A stretch of DNA of 64,000 nucleotides from Vibrio hippocampi. Lineage in GTDB: Bacteria; Pseudomonadota; Gammaproteobacteria; Enterobacterales; Vibrionaceae. The translations under genes were made by a program, and so were the position numbers. Shown here piece after piece: positions 23,795 to 34,947 of this stretch. Location: the NCBI RefSeq assembly GCF_921292975.1, contig NZ_CAKLCM010000001.1:62001-126000 (forward strand), written 5' to 3'. Positions within the stretch are counted from its first letter, which is position 1, and every line of letters begins with the position of its first letter. The notes beneath the pieces are model-generated. The model was not told where the DNA came from. It did no database searches and saw only the letters and a list, made by a program, of their open reading frames with translations.

Positions 23795-23823
23795 ATTGTA
23801 ATCACTCACTCGCAAAGAGTCAA
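23795..23823 (-). promoter_or_regulatory. Predicted rpmH operon promoter
   Basis: On the minus strand TTGACT (23818-23823) and TACAAT (23795-23800) are separated by an ideal 17 bases. The predicted start near 23788 leaves a leader of about 105 bases that contains the inverted repeat GCCTCT/AGAGGC (23774-23791) close to its 5' end. Confidence 0.72.
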
Positions 23824-23888
23824 TAATCAGTTCAACATCTATTCCGGTTGGCGGATTATACTTTTTGTGAGCGAGAGCGCAAGGATCC

Positions 23889-24626
23889 TTATGCGATCCC
23901 GACGTTTTTTAGGAATTTTTTTAGCTGGATATCTTGTGGATGATTGAATATTTGTTGCGGTGTACCTTGTTCAACAATATGCCCGTCAGCCATAAAGATC
24001 ACTCTGTCGGCGACTTCGCGAGCAAATTGCATTTCATGAGTCACCACTAACATGGTTTGATGATCTTTGGCTAACTTCTTCATTAAATTAAGAACTTCGC
24101 CAACCCACTCAGGATCCAGTGCCGATGTTGGCTCATCAAATAGCAACAGTTCCGGTTGCAGCGCCATAGCGCGACCTATGCCGACACGCTGTTGTTGTCC
24201 ACCAGAAAGAGAAGCAGGGTATTGCTCTCCTTTATCCCCAAGTCCAATGTCTTCTAGTAACTGTTGTGCCTTGTCATAAGCCTGCTGTTTTTTCCAACCT
24301 TTTACCGTAATCAGTGCTTCGGCAATATTTTGTTTTGCGGTCAGATGAGCGAACAGTGCGTAGTTTTGAAATACAAAGCCAGTATTTCTTCTTATAGCCA
24401 GTACATCCTTTTTATCTGGATTCTGACAATCAACAGAAACGTCACCGATGGTGATAGAGCCCTGATCCGCTTGTTCGAGAAAGTTAACGCAGCGCAATAA
24501 TGTCGATTTACCGGTACCGCTAGAACCGATGACAACGATAATTTCGCCTTTCTTTATCTCAATATCAATGCCTTTCAGGACTTCGCTATCAGCAAACTTT
24601 TTATGAATATTTTTTAGTTTGATCAT
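23889..24626 (-). CDS. Polar amino acid ABC transporter, ATP-binding protein
   Basis: ATPase of an importer in the GlnQ/HisP/TcyN group, 245 residues. Walker A is [10 protein letters not shown] (about residue 33), the Q-loop is [10 protein letters not shown] (about 87), the signature is [15 protein letters not shown] (about 140), Walker B is [14 protein letters not shown] (about 160) and the H-loop is VVTHEM (about 195). It overlaps the permease stop by 4 bases (ATGA). The order in the operon is binding protein, permease, ATPase. Substrate cannot be fixed from sequence; a cystine-type system is the best guess from the binding protein. Confidence 0.92.
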   Translation of the reverse strand: MIKLKNIHKKFADSEVLKGIDIEIKKGEIIVVIGSSGTGKSTLLRCVNFLEQADQGSITIGDVSVDCQNPDKKDVLAIRRNTGFVFQNYALFAHLTAKQNIAEALITVKGWKKQQAYDKAQQLLEDIGLGDKGEQYPASLSGGQQQRVGIGRAMALQPELLLFDEPTSALDPEWVGEVLNLMKKLAKDHQTMLVVTHEMQFAREVADRVIFMADGHIVEQGTPQQIFNHPQDIQLKKFLKNVGIA

Positions 24627-25294
24627 CTTTGATACGCCTTATTCAGCCTTGCTTCTGCCCATATTTGAGCGCGAGTAAGTACTAACACTACACCCCAATA
24701 AATCAAAGCGACGGCTAAGAACGCCTCGAAAAATCGAAAGCTGGATGAAGCCTCCATTTGTGCTTTCGCCATGATTTCGGCAACCCCAAGCGTAAATGCA
24801 AGCGATGTCGACTTAATCATATCGATGAAGTAATTCATCAATGAGGGAAGGGCAACACGAGTCGCTTGTGGGAGAATGACTCTTCGCATGGCTTGCATAC
24901 GAGTCATACCCACAGAGAGGCTCGCCTCCATCTGACTTCTATCGATACCAATAATGGCTGCACGAATACTTTCTGCCATATAAGCGGCGAAGTGCAAGGT
25001 AAGTCCTATGACGGCAGCACTAAATGCATTGAGCCCCACCAGCCAAGGAAATACTTGTGGCAGACCATAATAGAGCAAGAAAAGTTGCACCAGCAGTGGG
25101 GTGCCGCGGAAGAAACTAATGTATAGCTGACATAATTGATCAAGAATAGGCAGCTTAAACACACGAATGTTCGCGATAATGACCGATAAGATAAGCGCAA
25201 ACAGCAAACCCCAGACGGCCATTTCCATCGTCGTGCCAAGATACTTGAGCAGTATCGGCATCAGCTCTAGCATGTAGTTAAAATCAAATCCCAT
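24623..25294 (-). CDS. Polar amino acid ABC transporter, permease
   Basis: Inner-membrane permease of the HisM/GlnP family, 223 residues with about five membrane helices. The family signature at the cytoplasmic coupling loop is visible as [21 protein letters not shown] (core [18 protein letters not shown], about residues 127-144), and [20 protein letters not shown] (about 58-77) is the typical hydrophobic-amino-acid uptake motif. A single permease probably acts as a homodimer. Confidence 0.92.
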   Translation of the reverse strand: MGFDFNYMLELMPILLKYLGTTMEMAVWGLLFALILSVIIANIRVFKLPILDQLCQLYISFFRGTPLLVQLFLLYYGLPQVFPWLVGLNAFSAAVIGLTLHFAAYMAESIRAAIIGIDRSQMEASLSVGMTRMQAMRRVILPQATRVALPSLMNYFIDMIKSTSLAFTLGVAEIMAKAQMEASSSFRFFEAFLAVALIYWGVVLVLTRAQIWAEARLNKAYQR

Positions 25295-25362
25295 AATACA
25301 ACCAACGTGTAAAAATAAACAAACTCACCATCAAAGAGGGTGAGTTTAAGGTGAGTGTGTAC

Positions 25363-26127
25363 TTACTTTTTAGTAATGTCAGCAGTAAACCATTTAGTCG
25401 AAATATCCGCTAGCGTGCCATCTGCGCGCATGGCATCCAAGGTGGCATTGACTTCTTGTTGCAGTTTTTTGCCTTTCTCGTTGTTAACAAAGGGCCAGGC
25501 ATTTTCAATCAACTCAAATGGTTCACCTGCTAGTTCCAGTGGTAAACCGGTCTTTTTAATCAATTCCAATGCAGAGAGACGATCCATAACAAAAGCATCG
25601 GCTCGACCAAGCGCGACATCATGCTCAATACCGGTGTCATAAGTCTTGATGTTAATTTTGTTGCCACTGTCGTGCTGACGAAGCAGTTGTTCAAAATTGG
25701 AACCTAGGTTCACCGCCACGGTCTTTCCGGCAAGATCATCAATTGATTGAATCTCGTTGTTTCCTTTACGAACCGTAATTTGTGCACCGTCAATTACATA
25801 GGGTTGAGAAAAGAGATATTTATTGAGGCGCGCAGGCGTCATCGTGATCTGATTTGAGATGGTATCAATTCGACCCGTTTCGAGTAATCCAAACAAACCA
25901 GAAAAGTTAGCGGTCACATACTCGACCTTATAATTGTTGCGGCGACCGATTTCATCCCATAGATCCACTTCAAAACCTTGCAGCTTATCTTTTTCAACAA
26001 AAGTAAATGGGAAATAGCGTCCAGACATCCCGACCTTAACTTCTTGACTGACTTCAGCATAAGCTACCGCTGATAAAGACGTCGATAGAATGAATGTCGC
26101 AACAATGTTTTTAATCCAGTTTTTCAT
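25363..26127 (-). CDS. Polar amino acid ABC transporter, periplasmic binding protein
   Basis: Family 3 solute-binding protein. From the ATG at 26127 (MKNWIKNIVATF) it is 254 residues, after a GAGGAG ribosome site; the longer frame to 26172 lacks one. A signal peptide with a hydrophobic core FILSTSLSAVAYA precedes a likely cleavage at YA|EVSQ. The ligand-site motifs GRYFPFTFVEKDKLQGFEVDL (shortened: YFPFTF and GFEVDLWDEIG) and TISNQITMTPAR resemble cystine-binding TcyA/TcyJ/FliY-like proteins, an inference from memory. The operon is transcribed divergently from dnaA. Confidence 0.9.
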   Translation of the reverse strand: MKNWIKNIVATFILSTSLSAVAYAEVSQEVKVGMSGRYFPFTFVEKDKLQGFEVDLWDEIGRRNNYKVEYVTANFSGLFGLLETGRIDTISNQITMTPARLNKYLFSQPYVIDGAQITVRKGNNEIQSIDDLAGKTVAVNLGSNFEQLLRQHDSGNKINIKTYDTGIEHDVALGRADAFVMDRLSALELIKKTGLPLELAGEPFELIENAWPFVNNEKGKKLQQEVNATLDAMRADGTLADISTKWFTADITKK

Positions 26128-26219
26128 ATTACAGCTCCTCGATTTGTTGGAGAGAATGTTACTGGTGAACATGTAGATAAGTTAAATAACCAGTTGTTAT
26201 TAACCATAACCAATGGAAG

Positions 26220-26470
26220 GGTGGATAAAGATCACTTATCCCCAATAAATGTGTAATAGAGTATAGCTAATGACAAGTTGATCACGGATCTATTCACAAG
26301 GGGGAATGAAACGAATAACTTGTGGGAAGATCCACGTTTTGTGCAAACTAATGTGGGTAGAATTAGGACAATTTGTGTGGATCCTACCAAAATTACCCAA
26401 AAAATTGTGAATAACTTAGATCTTATTCACTGGATCGTCGATCATTTACTGGCGATCTTGGTTATCAACA
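26220..26470. promoter_or_regulatory. dnaA promoter region with a cluster of DnaA-box-like sites
   Basis: The 392-base gap between the transporter and dnaA carries one box that fits TTATNCACA exactly (TGTGAATAA, 26406-26414) and several one-mismatch or weaker boxes: GGTGGATAA 26220-26228, TTATCCCCA 26236-26244, CTATTCACA 26290-26298, TTATTCACT 26423-26431 and TTATCAACA 26462-26470. GATC sites occur throughout. This fits DnaA autorepression and sequestration of the dnaA promoter. I could not place a single clear -35/-10 pair. Confidence 0.7.
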
Positions 26471-26519
26471 GGTAAAATTGCCAATCTTTTCCAATTCAAT
26501 TAAATAGAGTGAGAGCAAC

Positions 26520-27929
26520 GTGTCATCTTCGCTTTGGTTGCAATGTTCGCAACGACTACAAGAAGAGCTACCAGCAACTGAATTTAGCATGTGGGTCAGA
26601 CCGCTTCAGGCTGAGCTAAATGACAATACCCTAACTCTATTTGCACCTAATCGTTTTGTCCTCGATTGGGTAAGAGATAGATACATCAATAGCATCAATC
26701 GCCTACTTAAAGAGTTTTGTGGTGGTGATGTGCCTAATCTAAGGTTCGAGGTTGGCAGCAAACCTGTTACTCCCCCTCCTGCTCCTAAGCCAATTAAAAC
26801 GGCTGCCGATGTGGCGGCTGAGTCTTCAGCGCCCGCGCAACTTCAAGCGCGCAGAATGGTTGATAAAACTTGGGATAATGAAAAGGTTGATGTTACTGAC
26901 GTTAATCACCGATCGAATGTTAACGTAAAGCATAAGTTCAATAACTTCGTTGAAGGTAAATCGAATCAACTGGGTCTTGCTGCGGCTCGTCAGGTTGCTG
27001 ACAACCCAGGTGCAGCGTATAACCCACTGTTTCTCTATGGCGGTACAGGTTTAGGTAAAACCCACCTATTGCATGCTGTTGGAAACGCGATTGTCGATAA
27101 TAAACCAAACGCAAAAGTGGTCTATATGCACTCTGAGCGTTTTGTCCAAGACATGGTAAAAGCACTGCAAAATAACGCGATTGAAGAGTTCAAACGCTAT
27201 TACCGCAGTGTTGATGCTTTGCTTATCGATGATATTCAATTCTTTGCCAATAAAGAGCGCTCGCAAGAAGAGTTTTTCCATACTTTCAATGCGTTACTAG
27301 AAGGTAATCAACAGATCATCCTAACTTCAGACCGTTATCCAAAAGAGATCAACGGGGTAGAGGATCGACTTAAGTCTCGTTTCGGTTGGGGTTTGACGGT
27401 AGCGATCGAGCCACCAGAGCTCGAAACTCGCGTGGCAATTTTGATGAAAAAAGCCGAAGACCATCAAATCCACCTTGCCGACGAAGTTGCTTTCTTTATT
27501 GCTAAACGTCTGCGCTCAAATGTTCGAGAGCTAGAAGGCGCTTTAAACCGTGTTATTGCTAATGCTAACTTTACTGGTCGCCCAATCACTATCGACTTTG
27601 TTCGCGAAGCGCTGCGTGATTTACTGGCACTGCAAGAAAAGTTAGTCACCATCGACAATATTCAAAAAACAGTCGCGGAATACTACAAGATAAAGGTTGC
27701 GGATATTCTATCCAAACGTCGCTCTCGCTCGGTGGCTAGACCACGTCAGTTAGCGATGGCGCTTGCCAAAGAGCTCACCAACCACAGCTTGCCAGAAATT
27801 GGCGATGCATTTGGTGGTAGAGACCATACAACGGTTTTACATGCCTGTCGCAAGATCGCCCAGCTTCGCGAAGAGAGCCACGACATAAAAGAAGATTACT
27901 CGAACTTAATTCGCACCCTTTCATCTTAA
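26520..27929 (+). CDS. dnaA: Chromosomal replication initiator protein DnaA
   Basis: AAA+ initiator that binds DnaA boxes in oriC and opens the duplex. It is 469 residues (467 in E. coli). Domain I ([15 protein letters not shown]) recruits DnaB, and domain II is a variable Pro/Ala-rich linker (about 85-130). Domain III has Walker [12 protein letters not shown] (about 174), Walker [10 protein letters not shown] (about 238) and box VII arginine in [14 protein letters not shown]. Domain IV carries the DNA-binding signature [15 protein letters not shown] (about 436). The start is GTG at 26520, as in E. coli, after GAGTGAGAG. Confidence 0.98.
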   Translation: MSSSLWLQCSQRLQEELPATEFSMWVRPLQAELNDNTLTLFAPNRFVLDWVRDRYINSINRLLKEFCGGDVPNLRFEVGSKPVTPPPAPKPIKTAADVAAESSAPAQLQARRMVDKTWDNEKVDVTDVNHRSNVNVKHKFNNFVEGKSNQLGLAAARQVADNPGAAYNPLFLYGGTGLGKTHLLHAVGNAIVDNKPNAKVVYMHSERFVQDMVKALQNNAIEEFKRYYRSVDALLIDDIQFFANKERSQEEFFHTFNALLEGNQQIILTSDRYPKEINGVEDRLKSRFGWGLTVAIEPPELETRVAILMKKAEDHQIHLADEVAFFIAKRLRSNVRELEGALNRVIANANFTGRPITIDFVREALRDLLALQEKLVTIDNIQKTVAEYYKIKVADILSKRRSRSVARPRQLAMALAKELTNHSLPEIGDAFGGRDHTTVLHACRKIAQLREESHDIKEDYSNLIRTLSS

Positions 27930-28017
27930 TGGTGGCATAATCGTTATAATGTGCACTCAAACTGCTATATTGAATAATTAAGTTAGCCTTATGGGCCATC
28001 ATTACTAAGAGTTAGCT

Positions 28018-29118
28018 ATGAAATTTACCATCGAACGAACTCAGCTGATAAAGCCACTGCAGCAAGTCTCTGGTGCTTTAGGCGGTCGACCAACATTGCC
28101 AATTTTAGGTAACTTGCTTCTTAAAGTAGAGCAAGGTGTCCTTTCTATCACCGCAACTGACCTAGAAGTTGAGTTAGTCAGCCAGATTAGCTTAGAAAAT
28201 GATTTTGAGGCAGGTAGTGTAACTGTCCCTTCACGTAAGTTCTTAGATATCTGTCGCGGTCTTCCGGATGATTCAATGATTACCATTGTTCTAGAAGGGG
28301 ATCGTGTTCAGGTTCGTTCAGGTCGCAGCCGCTTTTCATTGTCGACGCTGCCAGCGAATGACTTCCCAAATATCGAAGACTGGCAGCAAGAGGCGCAAGT
28401 TACTATCAGCCAAGCTGAGTTGAAGTCACTGATTGATAAAACTCAGTTTTCTATGGCTAACCAAGATGTTCGCTACTACCTCAATGGTATGTTGTTTGAA
28501 GTTGAAGATAATATTCTGCGCTCAGTGGCCACCGATGGACACCGTATGGCGGTGGCTCAAGTCACTCTTGCTCAAGCGGGTGAGCACAATCAGATTATTA
28601 TTCCTCGCAAAGGGGTGCAAGAGTTATCCAAACTGTTGGATGCACCTGAACAGCCTGTGACACTGCAAATTGGTGGCTCAAATATTCGAGCTGAGGTGAA
28701 TAATTTTATTTTTACTTCTAAGTTAGTCGATGGTCGTTTCCCTGACTATCGTCGAGTGCTGCCGCAGAGTACGGATAAAGTGCTGTTGAGCGGTTGTGAT
28801 GAACTGCGTCAGGCATTCTCTCGAGCTGCTATTTTATCTAATGAGAAGTTCCGAGGAGTGCGTGTTAACCTAGATGGTACAGAAATGCGCATCACGGCAA
28901 ACAACCCTGAGCAAGAAGAAGCGGAAGAGATGTTGGATGTCGAATTTAGTGGCGACGCTTTAGAGATAGGCTTCAATGTGTCTTATGTATTGGACGTATT
29001 GAATACCTTGCGTTGTGAACAGGTTCGTATTTCCATGTCCAATGCTAACGCGAGTGCTTTGATTGAGAACAGCGAAGACGACAGTGCCATGTATGTGGTG
29101 ATGCCGATTCGTCTGTAA
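28018..29118 (+). CDS. dnaN: DNA polymerase III sliding clamp (beta subunit)
   Basis: Processivity clamp that encircles DNA as a dimer, 366 residues as in E. coli. Three repeated clamp domains are evident. The N-terminus is [20 protein letters not shown], with [13 protein letters not shown] near residue 68 and the conserved C-terminal MYVVMPIRL, which forms the partner-binding pocket with residues upstream. The 88-base gap after dnaA contains a TATAAT-like element, so an additional promoter is possible. Confidence 0.98.
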   Translation: MKFTIERTQLIKPLQQVSGALGGRPTLPILGNLLLKVEQGVLSITATDLEVELVSQISLENDFEAGSVTVPSRKFLDICRGLPDDSMITIVLEGDRVQVRSGRSRFSLSTLPANDFPNIEDWQQEAQVTISQAELKSLIDKTQFSMANQDVRYYLNGMLFEVEDNILRSVATDGHRMAVAQVTLAQAGEHNQIIIPRKGVQELSKLLDAPEQPVTLQIGGSNIRAEVNNFIFTSKLVDGRFPDYRRVLPQSTDKVLLSGCDELRQAFSRAAILSNEKFRGVRVNLDGTEMRITANNPEQEEAEEMLDVEFSGDALEIGFNVSYVLDVLNTLRCEQVRISMSNANASALIENSEDDSAMYVVMPIRL

Positions 29119-29141
29119 TCGACCACTCTCAGCAAACAGAT

Positions 29142-30221
29142 ATGCCGCTAACACGATTAATCGTCCAGCAGTTTCGCAATATTAAAGCCTGTGATATGCC
29201 ATTATCGACAGGCTTTAACTTTATTATTGGTCCGAACGGTAGTGGTAAAACCAGCGTGTTGGAGGCGATCTACATGTTGGGTCATGGGCGCTCTTTTAAA
29301 AGCTCTCTAACAGGACGAATTATCCAAAATGAGTGTCAGGAACTGTTTGTTCACGGGCGTTTTTTGAACTCGGATCAATTTGAGATACCCATTGGGATTA
29401 ATAAGCAGCGCGATGGCTCAACAGAGGTTAGAATAGGCGGTCAATCTGGACAAAAGTTGGCTCAATTAGCCGAGGTGCTACCTCTACAGTTGATTCACCC
29501 AGAGGGCTTTGAGTTATTAACCGATGGCCCAAAATTTCGCCGCGCATTTATTGATTGGGGAGTGTTTCATTCACAACCTCAATTTTATGAAGCTTGGGGG
29601 CGTTTCAAGCGTTTTAGTAAGCAGCGCAACGCACTGCTAAAAACTGCCCGTAGCTATAAAGAACTCAGTTATTGGGATAAAGACTTAGCGCTGTTAGCGG
29701 AGCAGATAGACCAGTGGCGGGCAACGTATGTTGAACAGATGCAACCCCTTGCTGAAGAAATGTGTCGTGCGTTTCTCCCTGAGTTTGAAATCAAGCTTGG
29801 TTATTACCGAGGTTGGGAGAGAGAAACCGCTTATGGTGAGCTTTTACAGCGCAACTTCGAGCGTGATCAGAACCTTGGTTACACATTTAGTGGTCCCAAC
29901 AAAGCCGATCTCAGAATCAAGGTCAATAACACCCCTGTAGAGGATGTGTTATCGAGAGGTCAGCTAAAGCTGATGATGTGTGCTCTGCGCCTAGCGCAAG
30001 GGCAACATCTAGCGCAATTAACAGGTAAGCAATGTATTTATCTTATCGATGACTTTGCTTCAGAATTAGATAGTGTTCGTCGTAAACGTTTGGCAGATTG
30101 CCTAAAGCAGACGAAGGCTCAAGTTTTTGTAAGTTCTATTACCGAAAGCCAAATTGCCGACATGATAGATGAAAACGGCAAGATGTTTCATGTGGAACAT
30201 GGCACAATAGAGCAAGTGTAA
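29142..30221 (+). CDS. recF: DNA replication and repair protein RecF
   Basis: SMC-like ATPase of the RecFOR pathway, which loads RecA at gaps and helps restart replication. It is 359 residues (357 in E. coli). Walker A is [16 protein letters not shown] (about residues 28-43), the signature region is [21 protein letters not shown] (core SRGQLKLM, about 270) and Walker B is [12 protein letters not shown] (about 300). It starts 23 bases after dnaN. The last 12 codons contain the parS-like sequence listed separately. Confidence 0.97.
   Translation: MPLTRLIVQQFRNIKACDMPLSTGFNFIIGPNGSGKTSVLEAIYMLGHGRSFKSSLTGRIIQNECQELFVHGRFLNSDQFEIPIGINKQRDGSTEVRIGGQSGQKLAQLAEVLPLQLIHPEGFELLTDGPKFRRAFIDWGVFHSQPQFYEAWGRFKRFSKQRNALLKTARSYKELSYWDKDLALLAEQIDQWRATYVEQMQPLAEEMCRAFLPEFEIKLGYYRGWERETAYGELLQRNFERDQNLGYTFSGPNKADLRIKVNNTPVEDVLSRGQLKLMMCALRLAQGQHLAQLTGKQCIYLIDDFASELDSVRRKRLADCLKQTKAQVFVSSITESQIADMIDENGKMFHVEHGTIEQV
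30184..30199. other. parS: Candidate parS centromere site inside recF
   Basis: The 16-mer TGTTTCATGTGGAACA fits the general ParB site TGTTNCACGTGNAACA with one mismatch (C to T at position 8). It lies about 11 kb from oriC and 14 kb from parB, where chromosome I parS sites of Vibrio are expected. It also encodes part of RecF (MFHVEH), so chance or protein constraint is possible. Confidence 0.5.
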
Positions 30222-30228
30222 ATAGTGA

Positions 30229-32655
<2,427 letters not shown>

Positions 32656-32679
32656 TTCTAGCTGATACCGATAAAATCG

Positions 32680-32709
32680 CAATGCGCTGCCTATGGGTGG
32701 CGCATTTTT
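32680..32709 (+). terminator. Intrinsic terminator after gyrB
   Basis: AATGCGC pairs with GCGCATT around a short inner stem, followed by eight T (to about 32711). It lies 25 bases after the gyrB stop. Confidence 0.88.
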
Positions 32710-32776
32710 TTTGCTTTCTATCTAACTGAAATTTAATGCTTTAATAAATAAGTGCTCATAAATTTGTTTATCGACG

Positions 32777-32804
32777 CTTGAATCCTAATTTTCCAACCTT
32801 ATAT
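32777..32804 (+). promoter_or_regulatory. Predicted sigma-32 heat-shock promoter
   Basis: CTTGAAT (32777-32783) and CCTTATAT (32797-32804) with a 13-base spacer resemble the sigma-32 consensus CTTGAAA/CCCCATNT. It would give a leader of about 200 bases before the small heat-shock gene. The 358-base gyrB-ibpA gap is otherwise taken up by the gyrB terminator and the structured leader. Confidence 0.7.
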
Positions 32805-32951
32805 CTAGTTATGAAGAGGACGCCGAGTTAGGGCCTCTGACAGAGTTGGTACTCATCGCTCAACAGAGGATGCTGTGATCAACACACAATTTGTCCCGAT
32901 TTTTATCATGTCCCAGCGTTGGTTAACCCGAGGAATGGTAATAAATCACTT

Positions 32952-33016
32952 AGTCCCTAGATAGCATTACGATGTTAAGGGCTAAGACTATTGCTTATCA
33001 TGAGGATAGTATTATG
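32952..33016 (+). ncRNA. ROSE-like RNA thermometer in the small heat-shock protein leader
   Basis: Two hairpins precede the start codon. The first pairs AGTCCCT (32952-32958) with AGGGCT (32978-32983). The second has arms ACTAT (32987-32991) and ATAGT (33006-33010), with TTGCT opposite the ribosome site GAGGA. The pairing of U-Y-GCU with AGGA is the hallmark of ROSE thermometers that block translation until heating. Structure was inferred by eye. Upstream, CCTCTG near 32836 can pair with CAGAGG near 32863 as an additional leader stem. Confidence 0.75.
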
Positions 33017-33448
33017 AGAACTGTAGATTTCACTCCTTTATACCGCAACGCAATCGGCTTTGACCGTCTATTTAATATGATGGAAGCAAGCTCAGCGAAA
33101 AATACTTCTGGCGGTTACCCTCCATACAATATCGAACAGAAAGACGAGAACCACTTCCGCATTACTATGGCGGTCGCAGGCTTTGCTGAAGAGCAGCTCG
33201 ATCTGACTCAGAAAGAGAATATGTTGATTGTTAAGGGTGAGCGTAAGGCAGAAGAAGGCAAAAACTTTGTTTATCAAGGCATCGCAGAGCGCGACTTTGA
33301 ACGCAAATTCCAACTGGCAGACTATGTCAAAGTGGTCGGAGCGAGTATGGAAAATGGCCTACTGCATATCGACCTTGAGCGTGAAATTCCGGAAGCAATG
33401 AAGCCACGTAAAATCGAAATTGCTGGTAGCAAGTTGATTGAAGGCTAA
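33014..33448 (+). CDS. ibpA: Small heat-shock protein, Hsp20/IbpA family
   Basis: ATP-independent holdase chaperone that keeps unfolded proteins soluble for DnaK/ClpB. From the ATG at 33014 ([20 protein letters not shown]) it is 144 residues; the longer frame to 32972 would run through the thermometer hairpin. The alpha-crystallin domain spans about residues 36-130, with YPPYNIE, MAVAGF and [17 protein letters not shown] (core FERKFQL). The ribosome site GAGGATA is within the hairpin. A single sHSP gene is present here, unlike the ibpAB pair of E. coli. Confidence 0.94.
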   Translation: MRTVDFTPLYRNAIGFDRLFNMMEASSAKNTSGGYPPYNIEQKDENHFRITMAVAGFAEEQLDLTQKENMLIVKGERKAEEGKNFVYQGIAERDFERKFQLADYVKVVGASMENGLLHIDLEREIPEAMKPRKIEIAGSKLIEG

Positions 33449-33479
33449 CTCCCTAGCCTGAGACCTGACATAAAGAGTG

Positions 33480-33515
33480 AAAGAGCGCACTGTCGAAAAG
33501 AGAGTCGCGCTCTTT
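33480..33515. terminator. Bidirectional terminator, ibpA / avtA
   Basis: AAAGAGCGC (33480-33488) pairs with GCGCTCTTT (about 33507-33515), and T residues follow on the plus strand. It lies between two convergent genes. Confidence 0.85.
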
Positions 33516-33521
33516 TTAGTT

Positions 33522-34772
33522 TTAGCCTTGTAGATAGGCTTTTTTCACTTCCTCTGCGATGATGGTAATACCTTGCTGCATCTTTTCATCATCTTGCACA
33601 TAGTTCATACGCACGCATTGTTGGGTATGTGACCACTCTTGGCTTTGACCAATAAAGAAATATTCGCCAGGTACGATCAAGACGCCACGGGCTTTCAAGC
33701 GTTGATAGAGTTCCATTGAAGTAATCGGCAACTCGTCAAACCATAGCCATAGGAAGATTGCGCCTTCTGGTTTATGAATTCTAAACCGAGGATCGCTGAT
33801 CGCTTGTTGCAGTAAAGATACTGCGCGCATCGATTTCTGTTGATAGAAGGGCTGAATTGTTTGTGCGCTGAGCTTTAACAGATCCCCTTTTTCGATCATA
33901 TGATTGGCAATTGCAGGACCAAAACTGCCTGGAGCGAGACTGATGATGCCACTCATATTAGTCAGCGCTTGGGTAATGGTTTCACTCGCGACCACAATAC
34001 CACAACGTAATCCCGGTAAACCGAGTTTAGATAAGCTCATGCATAGCACGGTATTGTCATTCCAAAACGGTTCAACTGGCTCAAAAATAATATTGGGAAA
34101 AGGCAAGCCGTAAGCGTTGTCGATGATCAATGGAATATTATTCGCTCGGGCTAATTGGTCGAGCTTATTGATCTCTTCATCCGTGAGGACATTGCCTGTT
34201 GGGTTGGTCGGTCTGGATGCGCAGATAGCGGCAATCGAGTCGTCAATATCGAGCGCATCAAAATCGACATGGTATTTAAACAATCCATTCTCGAGCAGTT
34301 CTATCTCGGGTTGGTAAGAGACAAAGATGTCCTCATCAATGCCCGCATCACCATAGCCGATATATTCAGGCGCTATCGGCAGTAATATTTTCTTATGTGA
34401 CCCATCGCTTTGAGTGCCCGCTAATAGGTTAAATAGTGAGAAGAATCCACTCTGGCTACCATTGGTCAGACTGATGTTCTTTTCGCTGATATCCCAGCCG
34501 TAGTGATCTCTAAATAGCCGTGCGAGTGACTTAATAAAGCTATCTTTACCTTGTGGACCATCATAATTGGCCATCGCCGCAAGCAATTCACCGTTGGAAA
34601 GCATTTCAGAACTGGCTTGATGAAAGTAATCGAGCATAGCCGGTATGGCGGCTGGGTTGCCACCTCCGAGCATGATGGTGCCAGGTGTGCGCAGCCCATC
34701 ATTGAGGTCGTCCATTAATTGGGTTATGCCAGAGTAACGATTAAATTTTTCACCAAACTTAGAAAACTGCAT
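33522..34772 (-). CDS. avtA: Valine--pyruvate aminotransferase
   Basis: PLP fold-type I aminotransferase that interconverts valine/pyruvate and 2-oxoisovalerate/alanine, giving an alternative route to valine and alanine. It is 416 residues (417 in E. coli AvtA). The N-terminus has FNRYSGITQLMDDL and LGGGNPAAIP. The PLP-binding core shows NPTGNVLTDEE (about residue 190), the DNAYG aspartate (about 218) and the lysine in CMSLSKLGLPGLRCG (about 247). It is monocistronic, convergent with ibpA. Confidence 0.93.
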   Translation of the reverse strand: MQFSKFGEKFNRYSGITQLMDDLNDGLRTPGTIMLGGGNPAAIPAMLDYFHQASSEMLSNGELLAAMANYDGPQGKDSFIKSLARLFRDHYGWDISEKNISLTNGSQSGFFSLFNLLAGTQSDGSHKKILLPIAPEYIGYGDAGIDEDIFVSYQPEIELLENGLFKYHVDFDALDIDDSIAAICASRPTNPTGNVLTDEEINKLDQLARANNIPLIIDNAYGLPFPNIIFEPVEPFWNDNTVLCMSLSKLGLPGLRCGIVVASETITQALTNMSGIISLAPGSFGPAIANHMIEKGDLLKLSAQTIQPFYQQKSMRAVSLLQQAISDPRFRIHKPEGAIFLWLWFDELPITSMELYQRLKARGVLIVPGEYFFIGQSQEWSHTQQCVRMNYVQDDEKMQQGITIIAEEVKKAYLQG

Positions 34773-34898
34773 TGCGATACCTAATTCATTTTATTCACTT
34801 GTACTGCTTTACGGATTAATGATTCCGGTTGCGGCGAGAGGACGTTTGAAAATACCTCAATGAATCTGTGAGGCAAAGCACTATTTGTACTGTAGGCG

Positions 34899-34924
34899 AA
34901 AAAAAACCCAGTCATCGGACCGGG
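34899..34924 (-). terminator. Intrinsic terminator after glyS
   Basis: On the minus strand CCCGGTC and GACTGGG form a 7-bp stem with one G-U pair and a short loop, followed by eight T (34899-34906). It lies 24 bases after the glyS stop. Confidence 0.9.
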
Positions 34925-34947
34925 CTTTGTTCTGTTGCGAATCGTGA

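Noticed and set aside
26128..26172. Longer start for the amino acid binding protein (frame open to 26172)
   Set aside because: The ATG at 26127 has a GAGGAG ribosome site and restores a normal signal peptide; the extension is unsupported.
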